Of a stretch of 21,623 nt of DNA, positions 14,538-21,623 are shown piece after piece. Positions within the stretch are counted from its first letter, which is position 1; each line of letters starts with the position of its first letter. The position numbers were made by a program, and so were the translations under genes. The notes under the pieces are model-generated. The model had not been told where the DNA came from. It searched no databases and worked only from the letters and a program-made list of their open reading frames with translations. Location of the stretch: positions 1 to 21,623 of the forward strand of contig JBKQWK010000287.1 in the NCBI GenBank assembly GCA_052139595.1, given 5' to 3'. Origin of the DNA: JBKQWK01 sp052139595 (lineage in GTDB: Bacteria > Actinomycetota > Thermoleophilia > UBA2241).

Positions 14538-15104
14538 GTGACCGGGCGACAATTGACGCGCGCGCAAATCGAGGAGCTCATACCCCATCGGGCGCCCTTT
14601 CTGTTGCTCGACGAAGTAATCGAACTTGATCCTGGCGTTCGTTGCCACGCTCGCCGTACGCTGCGCGGCGACGAGTTCTGGTTCGCCGGGCACTTTCCCG
14701 GCAACCCGATCATGCCCGGCGTGCTGGTCGTCGAGGCGCTTGCCCAAGCGGGCGTAGTTACGGCACTGGCGCAGCAGGGGGCGGCCAACAAGCTGGTGCT
14801 CTTCGCTGGCATCGACAAAGTGCGCTTCAAGCGGGTTGTACGTCCCGGCGATACGCTTGATCTTCACGTGGAGATCGAAGCGGCGCGCGGCACCATCGGC
14901 AAAGCCAAAGTGCGGGCTGAGGTTGACGGCGACCTTGTTTGCCGCGGTGAAGTGATGTTTGCCCTGACCGACGCCAACGAGGCGGTCGCAGGACAGCCGA
15001 GCATGAGTGGCAGTTCGGGCGTTGGCACAAACAGTGCATCGGACGAGAGCGACTCGGAAGCAGCCGGCTTGGTCGATGGGCGCGATGCAGGCGCGTCAGC
15101 GTGA
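14538..15104 (+). CDS. fabZ: 3-hydroxyacyl-ACP dehydratase FabZ with acidic C-terminal tail
   Basis: A 188-residue protein started at GTG 14538, seven bases after GGGGAGGG (14523-14530); in-frame codons further upstream run into the anti-sigma gene. IPHRAPFLLLDEV (15-27) and GHFPGNPIMPGVLVVEALAQAG (51-72) are the FabZ signatures, with catalytic His52 and Glu66. It dehydrates 3-hydroxyacyl-ACP to trans-2-enoyl-ACP in the FAS-II cycle. The family normally ends near residue 145. Here about 43 extra residues (GQPSMSGSSGVGTNSASDES..., Ser/Gly/Asp/Glu-rich) form a probably disordered tail of unknown role. The gene overlaps fabH by a GTGA junction. Confidence 0.93.
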   Translation: MTGRQLTRAQIEELIPHRAPFLLLDEVIELDPGVRCHARRTLRGDEFWFAGHFPGNPIMPGVLVVEALAQAGVVTALAQQGAANKLVLFAGIDKVRFKRVVRPGDTLDLHVEIEAARGTIGKAKVRAEVDGDLVCRGEVMFALTDANEAVAGQPSMSGSSGVGTNSASDESDSEAAGLVDGRDAGASA

Positions 15105-16108
15105 GCGGTCTCAGCCGTGGCAACGTCAAGGGAGCGCGCATCAGCGCGCTCGGGGTCTACGTGCCCGAGCGAGTGCTCACGAATGACGATCTGTCGCAGT
15201 TTCTCGACACCTCAGACGAGTGGATCACCAGTCGAACCGGGATCCGCGAGCGTCACATCGCACGGCCGGATCAAGCTTGCAGTGACCTCGCCAGCGAAGC
15301 TGCGCGGGCGGCGCTGGCGAGGTCCGAAGTGGCCCCGGAACAGATCGATCTGGTGATCGTCACCACGATCACGCCGGACATGATCTTTCCTGCCACGGCT
15401 TCGATTGTCGCCCACAACATCGGCGCCACCCGCGCTGGTGCGTTTGACCTTGAGGCCGGCTGCACCGGTTTCGTCTACGGTCTCGCCGTCGCCACCGCCT
15501 TCGTCAGTGCGAACGTGTACCGTAATGTGCTCGTGGTCGGTGCCGAGGCCCTGAGTCGTGTCCTTGACTGGGATGATCGCAGCACGTGTGTGCTTTTTGG
15601 CGATGGTGCCGGCGCGGTGTTGGTGACGCCCGGCGATGAAGAAAGCTCATTCAGCTTCGACCTGGGCAACGACGGCTCTGGAGCTCACTTCCTCGGCGTC
15701 CCCGCCGGTGGTTCGCGCCTTCCGGCCAGTCATCAGACCGTCGACGATCACCTCCACTTCATGAAAATGAACGGCGGTGAAGTCTTCAAGTTCGCGACGC
15801 GAACGGTTGTCGGCTCGTGTGAGAAGGTGCTTGACGATGCGGGCCTGGCGGTCGCCGACGTCGATCTCTTTGTGCCTCATCAGGCGAACATGCGGATCAT
15901 CGAAACAGCCGGCAGACGTCTCGGCTTTCGCCAGGACCAGATTTTTGCCAATCTCGAGCGCTACGGCAACACGTCGTGCGCGAGTATTCCCATCTGCCTG
16001 GAGGAGGCGGCGACCAGTGGGCGCCTCAAGAAGGGCGACAGGCTGCTCATGGCCGGTTTTGGCGCGGGGCTGACGTGGGGATCGTGCCTGACGAAGTGGG
16101 ATCTGTGA
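15101..16108 (+). CDS. fabH: Beta-ketoacyl-ACP synthase III FabH
   Basis: A 335-residue condensing enzyme with GTG start overlapping the fabZ stop. The catalytic triad is complete: Cys121 in LEAGCTGF, His260 in VPHQANMRI and Asn290 in YGNTS. Other family marks are SDEWITSRTGIRERH (38-52), FGDGAGAVL (166-174) and the C-terminal GFGAGLTWGS. FabH condenses acetyl-CoA or branched acyl-CoA with malonyl-ACP to start fatty-acid synthesis. Acyl specificity (straight or branched starter) is not readable with confidence. It overlaps fabD by one base (TGATG), so the enzymes should be made in step. Confidence 0.96.
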   Translation: MSGLSRGNVKGARISALGVYVPERVLTNDDLSQFLDTSDEWITSRTGIRERHIARPDQACSDLASEAARAALARSEVAPEQIDLVIVTTITPDMIFPATASIVAHNIGATRAGAFDLEAGCTGFVYGLAVATAFVSANVYRNVLVVGAEALSRVLDWDDRSTCVLFGDGAGAVLVTPGDEESSFSFDLGNDGSGAHFLGVPAGGSRLPASHQTVDDHLHFMKMNGGEVFKFATRTVVGSCEKVLDDAGLAVADVDLFVPHQANMRIIETAGRRLGFRQDQIFANLERYGNTSCASIPICLEEAATSGRLKKGDRLLMAGFGAGLTWGSCLTKWDL

Positions 16109-17102
16109 TGGGCAAGCGCCTGGTGCTCTTCCCCGGACAGGGATCGCAAGCCGTCGGAATGGGCAGCGATGTCTACGGCGAGCCGGTCGTCCGCGCGACG
16201 TTCGACACGGCGAGCGCGGTGCTCGGCTACGACCTCGCCGAACTCTGCTTCGCCGGACCGGGCGAAACGCTGGCGCGCACCGACGTGACGCAGCCGGCGC
16301 TGCTGACGGCGTCGATCGCGCTGTATCGACTGGCACGTGAGCGCGGCCTGCAGTATGAGGCCGCGCTTGGTCACAGCCTCGGCGAGTACAGTGCCCTGGT
16401 GGCAACGGGGGCGCTGGCGCTTGATGTTGCCGTTGATCTCGTGCGGCGGCGTGGCGAAGCCATGCACGCCGCCGCGCAGGTAGCACCCGGCGGCATGGCC
16501 GCGGTGATCGGCCTCGATGACGCCGCCGTGGAGGCGCTCTGCGCCGACATCGGCGGCGTCTGGCCGGCCAACTTCAATGCCCCCGGCCAGGTCGTTGTCA
16601 GCGGCACCGAGATCGGCTTGGCCGAGCTGCGCGTGCAGGCGCTGGCCGTCGGGGCGCGCAAGGTGCTGCCGCTCAACGTCGGCGGTGCCTTCCATTCGCC
16701 GCTGATTGCCACCGCTGCTGAAGCCCTGCGCGCGCCGCTGGCGGCAGCCACCTGGGCGACGCCTGCGCCTGCCTTCTTCAGCGTCGGCAGCGTCGCCTGG
16801 GAGATGGATGCCTTCGACGCGTTGCTGTTGCGCCAGCTCGTCTCGCCGGTGCGCTTCACGGCGGCGGTCGAGAGTCTGGTCGCTCAGGGCTATGATTCAT
16901 TCCTTGAGGTCGGCCCGGGAAGTGTGCTCAGCGGCCTCGTCAAGCGGAGTACAACAGCGGGCACGATCGCTCGCGTCGCCGATGCCGCGACCCTGGCCGC
17001 GCTTGACGCCGGCTGGTTCGAGTCGCACGTAACTGAAACCCACGCACGGCCAGCGACTGGCAGCGCGACCCTGGCCGACGCTTCATCAAACGGGGAGACA
17101 CT

Positions 17103-17106
<4 letters not shown>
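16108..17106 (+). CDS. fabD: Malonyl-CoA:ACP transacylase FabD
   Basis: A 332-residue protein; the ATG shares a base with the fabH stop, and an adjacent in-frame GTG at 16105 is an alternative. LFPGQGSQAVGMG (7-19) opens the family. The nucleophile elbow GHSLGEYSA has Ser90, Arg115 binds the malonyl carboxylate, and His196 lies in GGAFHSPL. VSPVRFTAAVE and FLEVGPGSVLSGLVKR follow. It moves malonyl from CoA to ACP, supplying fabH and fabF. A tail of about 35 residues (HVTETHARPATGSATLADASS) after the normal end is probably disordered. The end overlaps fabG by ATGA. Confidence 0.96.
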
Positions 17107-17858
<752 letters not shown>

Positions 17859-17897
17859 TGGCAGAGGGGACTTTGAGAAGACGAGGTGGGCGTACTC

Positions 17898-19145
17898 ATG
17901 ACTGATCCGACGCGACGGGTTGTGGTCACCGGCATGGGCGTCGTTACAGCCCTGGGCCACACAGTAGACGAATTCTGGCGTCGACTCGTGGCCGGCGAGT
18001 CGGGCGTTGGCCGTATCACGCGTTTTGACGACTCGGTGCTGAGCGTGCACATTGCCGCCGAGGTAAAAGGGTTTGATCCACACAATTACATGGATAAGCG
18101 TAGCGCTCGACGTATGGACAACTTCTCTCGCTACGCCGTTGCTGCGGCGCGTATGGCCCAGGCAGACAGTGAACTTGACGTGGCCGCCGATCCTGAGCGC
18201 ATCGGCGCCGTGATCGGCAGCGGCGTTGGCGGTCTGCTGACCTTTCAGGAGCAAGTTGACGCGATGCGTGAAAAAGGCGCCGATCGCATCAATCCCCTCT
18301 TCATCCCGACAATGATTCCCAATATGGCGGCGGCTCAGGTCTCGCTCGAGCTGGGCAGCAAGGGCCCGCTGAGCGCCACCTGCACAGCCTGCGCTGCCGG
18401 CAGTAACGCCATCGGCGACGCGGTCGAGATCATCCGTCGCGGCGAAGCCGAGGCGATGTTTGCCGGTGGCGCCGAGGCACCGATCTGTACGATCGGCGTC
18501 GGCTCCTTCGCGGCCATGCGCGCCCTCAGCACGCGCAACGACGATCCGGCGGGTGCCTCGCGTCCCTTTGATCGTGAGCGTGACGGCTTCGTCATTGGCG
18601 AGGGCGCCGGCGTGCTGATCCTGGAAGAGTTTGACCACGCTCGCCGTCGCAACGCGCACATCTATGCCGAGGTCGTCGGCTACGGTATGAGCAGTGACTC
18701 ATTTCACCTGACGCTGCCCGACGAGAGTGGCGAGTCGCAGGCCCGCGCCATGACGATGGCCCTGGAAAAGGCCAATGTACGCCCCGATGAAGTTCAGTAT
18801 CTCAATGCGCACGGCACTAGTACTCAGCCCGGCGACAGTAGTGAAACGAGAGCGATCAAGAGCGCTTTTGGCGCTCACGCTGGCAAGTTGGCGATTTCGT
18901 CGACCAAGTCAATGATCGGCCACTGCCTGGGCGCCAGCGGCGCCATCGAAGCAGTGGCGACGGTGCTCACTATCGAGCTTGGCGTGATCCCCCCGACGAT
19001 TAATCTGAGCGTGCCCGACCCGGACTGTGACCTTGATTACGTACCCAACGTCGCTCGTCCCGCAAGGGTTGATGTGGCCGCTAGCAACTCCTTCGGCTTT
19101 GGCGGCCACGACGTCACCCTTATTTTGCGTCGTTGCGAGGAGTGA
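17898..19145 (+). CDS. fabF: Beta-ketoacyl-ACP synthase II FabF
   Basis: A 415-residue condensing enzyme. ATG 17898 is chosen because GAGGTGGG (17883-17890) lies seven bases upstream and the family begins with RRVVVTGMGVVTALG. The catalytic Cys165 lies in TACAAGSNAIGDA, with His305 in NAHGTST and His342 in IGHCLGASGAIE, the Cys-His-His triad of elongating synthases. The end SNSFGFGGHDVTLILRR is typical; HD replaces the common HN in this motif. It elongates acyl-ACP with malonyl-ACP. An 80-bp GC-rich gap to accD follows, containing no convincing gene. Confidence 0.96.
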   Translation: MTDPTRRVVVTGMGVVTALGHTVDEFWRRLVAGESGVGRITRFDDSVLSVHIAAEVKGFDPHNYMDKRSARRMDNFSRYAVAAARMAQADSELDVAADPERIGAVIGSGVGGLLTFQEQVDAMREKGADRINPLFIPTMIPNMAAAQVSLELGSKGPLSATCTACAAGSNAIGDAVEIIRRGEAEAMFAGGAEAPICTIGVGSFAAMRALSTRNDDPAGASRPFDRERDGFVIGEGAGVLILEEFDHARRRNAHIYAEVVGYGMSSDSFHLTLPDESGESQARAMTMALEKANVRPDEVQYLNAHGTSTQPGDSSETRAIKSAFGAHAGKLAISSTKSMIGHCLGASGAIEAVATVLTIELGVIPPTINLSVPDPDCDLDYVPNVARPARVDVAASNSFGFGGHDVTLILRRCEE

Positions 19146-19225
19146 TCGTGGCAGCGCAACCAGGCCGGGCGTGCACGGCCGGGGCCGGGGGTGAAGCCTG
19201 CGGCGCCGGCCGTAAGGGCTAGCGC

Positions 19226-20215
19226 ATGCCGGTTACCGTCGAGATCGAGCGCCGTGGCGAGGGCAGCCAGTCTGCCTCCGTCTGGACGTGTCCGCACTGC
19301 CGGGTCGCCGCCGACCCGGCCGTCGTGCGCCGGAACCTGAATGTTTGCCCGGCCTGTGGCTATCATGCGCGCATCGGTGCCCGCGAGCGCATCGCCCAGC
19401 TCGCCGACCGCGATTCGTTCGCCGAACTGTGGGCGGGCATACGCACGCTTGATCCGCTGCGATTCACCGACATCGAAACGTATCCCGAACGCGTGCGTGC
19501 GGCGCAGGCCAAGACGGGCCTCAACGAAGCGATCGTTGCTGGTACAGCGCGCATCCTCGATGTGCCCTGCGTGTTGGCCGTCATGGATTTTGGCTTCATG
19601 GGCGGCAGCATGGGCAGTGTCGTCGGCGAGAAGCTGTGGCGCAGTGCTGAACTCGCTGCCGAACGTCAATTGCCGCTGGTCAGCGTCTGCAGCAGCGGCG
19701 GGGCCCGTATGCAGGAGGGCATCCTGTCGCTCATGCAGATGGCCAAGACGACATGTGCCGTCGACATTGTCAACGAGGCACGGGTGCCGTTTGTGGCTAT
19801 CCTCACCGATCCCTGCACCGGCGGCGTCATGGCAAGCTTCGCCACCCTCGCCGACATCTGTCTTGCCGAGCCCGGCGCCTTACTCAGTTTCAGTGGCCCG
19901 CGCGTGATCGCCGAGACGACGAAAGAAGAGCTTCCTGAGGACTTCGGCCGCGCCGAACGCAATCTGGCCCTTGGCCACCTCGATGCTGTCGTGCCGCGCA
20001 TCGAGCTGCGTGATCGCGTGGCCAACTACCTGCGTCTGTTGAAGGGGGGTGATTTCCCTGAGCGAAAGCGATCTGCACGACGACGAGGCAAAGGTCCGCG
20101 CGGGTTGGCTGCGGCAACGGTTGACCGAACTCGGTCACTTGCCGCTCATGCCCGGCGTCCATTTGTCGGAAGAAGTCGAGAGACTGCAGTCACGCCTGAA
20201 GAAGGTAACGCATGA
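19226..20215 (+). CDS. accD: Acetyl-CoA carboxylase carboxyltransferase beta subunit AccD, with out-of-frame C-terminal extension
   Basis: A 329-residue reading frame started at ATG 19226, seven bases after AAGGG. The N-terminal zinc ribbon has Cys22, Cys25, Cys41 and Cys44 (CPHC, CPAC). The carboxyltransferase core includes DFGFMGGSMGSVVGEK (121-136), CSSGGARMQEG (155-165), DPCTGGVMASFA (195-206) and GPRVIAETT (224-232). With AccA it transfers CO2 from carboxybiotin to acetyl-CoA, making malonyl-CoA. Family similarity ends around residue 274 (LLKGG). The last 55 residues are Arg-rich, unlike the family, and are simply the alternate reading of accA. This begins at a G6 run (20044-20049). One more G would stop accD at once at TGA overlapping the accA GTG. 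I suspect an indel or slippage site. Confidence 0.93.
   Translation: MPVTVEIERRGEGSQSASVWTCPHCRVAADPAVVRRNLNVCPACGYHARIGARERIAQLADRDSFAELWAGIRTLDPLRFTDIETYPERVRAAQAKTGLNEAIVAGTARILDVPCVLAVMDFGFMGGSMGSVVGEKLWRSAELAAERQLPLVSVCSSGGARMQEGILSLMQMAKTTCAVDIVNEARVPFVAILTDPCTGGVMASFATLADICLAEPGALLSFSGPRVIAETTKEELPEDFGRAERNLALGHLDAVVPRIELRDRVANYLRLLKGGDFPERKRSARRRGKGPRGLAAATVDRTRSLAAHARRPFVGRSRETAVTPEEGNA
20044..20049 (+). other. G6 homopolymer at the accD/accA junction, possible slippage or indel site
   Basis: Six G in a row precede TGATT. As written, accD continues for 55 codons past LLKGG. With seven G, accD ends at once in TGA within GTGA, matching the coupled junctions elsewhere in the operon. 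With five G, accD and accA join in one frame as a fusion. The run also serves as the nearest purine-rich sequence to the accA start. Confidence 0.6.
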
Positions 20216-21065
20216 GAAGCGTCGTCACGACACCTGGCTAACGGTCGAGATCGCGCGTCACAAGGATCGGCCGCGCACCCGTGATTACATCGCTGCGATC
20301 ATGTACGGCTTCGAAGAACTGCAGGGCGATCGCCTGCGCGCCGACGATGCCGCCGTGGTCGGCGGTATCGGCTGGTTCGAGGGCCACGCCGTGCTCGTCG
20401 TCGGTCACCAGAAGGGTCGGAATCTGAACGAGCAATTGGCGCTCAACTTCGGTCAGGCCAAGCCGGAGGGCTACCGCAAGGCGCAGCGTCTGTTTGCTCT
20501 TGCCGAGCGCTTTGGATTGCCGGTGCTGACGTTTGTCGACACGCCTGGTGCCTATCCTGGCGTGGCGGCTGAAGAGGGCGGCCAGGCACGCGCCATTGCC
20601 GAGACAATGCTGGCCATGGCGCGTCTCACCGTACCTGTGATTGCCACGATCATCGGCGAAGGCGGGTCGGGCGGCGCGCTCGCTTTTGCTGTGGCCGACC
20701 GGGTCCTTATGCAGGAAAACGCGACCTATTCGGTGATCAGCCCCGAAGGTTGCGCTGCCATTCTCTGGCGTGATGCCGCCTTCGCGTCACAGGCGGCCGA
20801 GGCTTTGCGTCCTACGGCTTCGCAGCTCTACGAGCTGGGCGTGATCGAGCGCATTGTGCCCGAGCCGCGTGGCGGTGCCCATCACCACCCCAAAGACGCA
20901 GCTGCCGAGCTGCGCAAGGCGCTGCGCGAGACGCTGGCGGAACTGGCAGAGATCGAGCCACTGGAGCGCCGTGCTCTGCGCCGCGAGCGCTTTCGCCGCC
21001 TGGGCCAGTTCGCCGAGGGACCGCTGGCGACCGTGCTCAGCCCCATTCCGCCGCTGACGCGGTGA
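20049..21065 (+). CDS. accA: Acetyl-CoA carboxylase carboxyltransferase alpha subunit AccA
   Basis: A 338-residue frame from GTG 20049. A CTG at 20058, eight bases after the G run and giving MSESDLHDDE, is a non-standard alternative. The N-terminal coiled region (LSEEVERLQSRLKKV, 39-53) and WLTVEIARHKDRPRTRDYIAAI (63-84) match the family, showing that the overlapped region really encodes AccA. The core has VGHQKGRN (118-125), NFGQAKPEGYRKA, FVDTPGAYPGVAAEEGGQ (162-179), GEGGSGGALA (203-212) and SPEGCAAILW (231-240). It forms the carboxyltransferase with AccD. The biotin carrier and biotin carboxylase genes are not in the window. A 145-bp gap follows with no gene seen. Confidence 0.95.
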   Translation: MISLSESDLHDDEAKVRAGWLRQRLTELGHLPLMPGVHLSEEVERLQSRLKKVTHEKRRHDTWLTVEIARHKDRPRTRDYIAAIMYGFEELQGDRLRADDAAVVGGIGWFEGHAVLVVGHQKGRNLNEQLALNFGQAKPEGYRKAQRLFALAERFGLPVLTFVDTPGAYPGVAAEEGGQARAIAETMLAMARLTVPVIATIIGEGGSGGALAFAVADRVLMQENATYSVISPEGCAAILWRDAAFASQAAEALRPTASQLYELGVIERIVPEPRGGAHHHPKDAAAELRKALRETLAELAEIEPLERRALRRERFRRLGQFAEGPLATVLSPIPPLTR

Positions 21066-21210
21066 TAAAGTATCAGTACCACCCCGGTGCCGTACTCCCG
21101 GCGCCAGACGACCAGCGCTGACGGTGAGTGCCGGTACGCTTTGACTGGTGTTGGGGAGGGTACTCCAGACTCAGTAGCCGATTGTACGTGTCCGCTGCGA
21201 GGAGGGTTCC

Positions 21211-21623
21211 ACGGCTGAGGACGTCGTCATCAGTGTGCGTGGCCTGCGCAAGACCTACAAGCACGTCGCTGCCGTCCGCGGCGCCTCGTTTGAGGTTCGG
21301 CGAGGCGAGATTTTCGGACTGCTGGGTCCCAACGGCGCTGGCAAAACGACGACGGTTGAGTGTCTTCAGGGTTTGCGGCCGGCCGACGGTGGTGACCTCT
21401 CCGTACTTGGCCTGGACCCCGGCAGACAGGCGCGTGAGCTGCGCCGCCGTATTGGCAGCCAGCTACAGGAGGCGGCGTTGCCGGACCACATCCGTGTCTG
21501 GGAGGCGTTGCAGCTCTTTGCCAGCATTACGCCCGGCGGTCGCGACTGGCGCGAGATGCTCTCTCAGTGGGGCCTTGACGACAAGCGTTCAGCCTCATTC
21601 CATAGTCTCAGCGGCGGCCAGCG
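21211..21623 (+). CDS. ABC-2-type transporter ATP-binding protein, N-terminal part (3' end outside window), probable ACG start
   Basis: The frame is open to the window edge, about 137 codons. After TAEDVVISVRGLRKTYKHVAAVRGASFEV come Walker A GPNGAGKTT (39-47), ECLQGLRPADGGDLSVLG, the Q-loop region GSQLQEAALPDHI, and LSGGQ just before the edge. This is the DrrA/CcmA style of drug, antibiotic or envelope-component exporters. The start is odd: an in-frame TAG at 21175 limits the gene, and the only canonical start in reach is GTG 21235, which would cut off the first strand. A strong GAGGAGGG (21199-21206) lies four bases before ACG 21211, where ATG would give an ordinary MAEDVVISV start. The partner permease is outside the window. 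Confidence 0.88.

Noticed and set aside
15976..16107. Upstream extension of FabD into fabH
   Set aside because: The family begins at MGKRLVLFPGQGSQ, and the TGATG junction at 16106-16110 gives the natural start. The extra residues are out-of-frame fabH.
19148..19222. Short plus-strand ORF (GTG start, 24 codons) between fabF and accD
   Set aside because: The composition (Ala/Gly/Arg) is what any GC-rich spacer gives, there is no ribosome-binding site and no recognisable motif.
21141..21166. Possible promoter (TTGACT with TACTCC) before the ABC ATPase gene
   Set aside because: Spacing is only 14 bp and no TATAAT-like box lies at 16-18 bp; the rest of the 21066-21210 gap also shows no clear signal.

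Overview
The window is high-GC bacterial chromosome (by eye about 60-65 percent GC), densely packed, with many GTGA/ATGA/TAATG gene junctions. Gene content suggests a deep-branching actinobacterial or related soil lineage such as Thermoleophilia. The pointers are an actinobacterial PhoP-like response regulator with PhoP-type boxes, a UbiA protein resembling decaprenyl-phosphate phosphoribosyltransferase, a membrane-anchored HtrA protease, and E. coli-type separate AccD and AccA in a FAS-II operon. No rRNA or tRNA gene, insertion sequence, phage gene or CRISPR array was seen. The taxonomic call is inference only.

Region 1 (1-8.9 kb) is regulatory and envelope-related. It opens with the C-terminal part of a Fur-family repressor. 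A two-component operon on the minus strand follows (response regulator 2142-2837, kinase 669-2138), divergent from a membrane-anchored trypsin-like protease with a PDZ domain (3167-4366). The shared intergenic region carries three 7-bp direct repeats at an exact 11-bp period, of the kind bound by PhoP/OmpR regulators. After a strong terminator comes a fused, divergent L-serine dehydratase-like Fe-S enzyme (4472-6145). It converges on a second two-component operon (regulator 7586-8311, kinase 6138-7589). That operon is divergent from a small secreted protein (8468-8818) whose promoter has its own pair of 11-bp-spaced repeats.

Region 2 (8.9-13.3 kb) is accessory metabolism: a UbiA-superfamily prenyltransferase overlapping a membrane-anchored phosphodiester glycosidase-like protein, then a classical SDR oxidoreductase and a zinc-independent medium-chain NADP-dependent oxidoreductase.

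Region 3 (13.3-21.1 kb) is one long plus-strand operon: an ECF sigma factor and its zinc-type anti-sigma factor, then fabZ-fabH-fabD-fabG-fabF-accD-accA. Together these encode malonyl-CoA formation, transfer to ACP, initiation, elongation, keto-reduction and dehydration. An acyl-carrier protein gene and an enoyl-ACP reductase gene are missing. accD runs 167 bp into accA in another frame, starting exactly at a run of six G, which looks like a one-base indel or a slippage site. The window ends inside an ABC-2-type ATPase gene whose best start appears to be ACG.

Most interesting points: the PhoP-box triplet and its pairing with a PhoP-like regulator; the small secreted protein with a conserved-looking Gly/His tail under a second two-component system; the G6 run at the accD/accA junction; sigma/anti-sigma control placed directly on FAS-II; and the altered active-site loop of the serine dehydratase-like enzyme.
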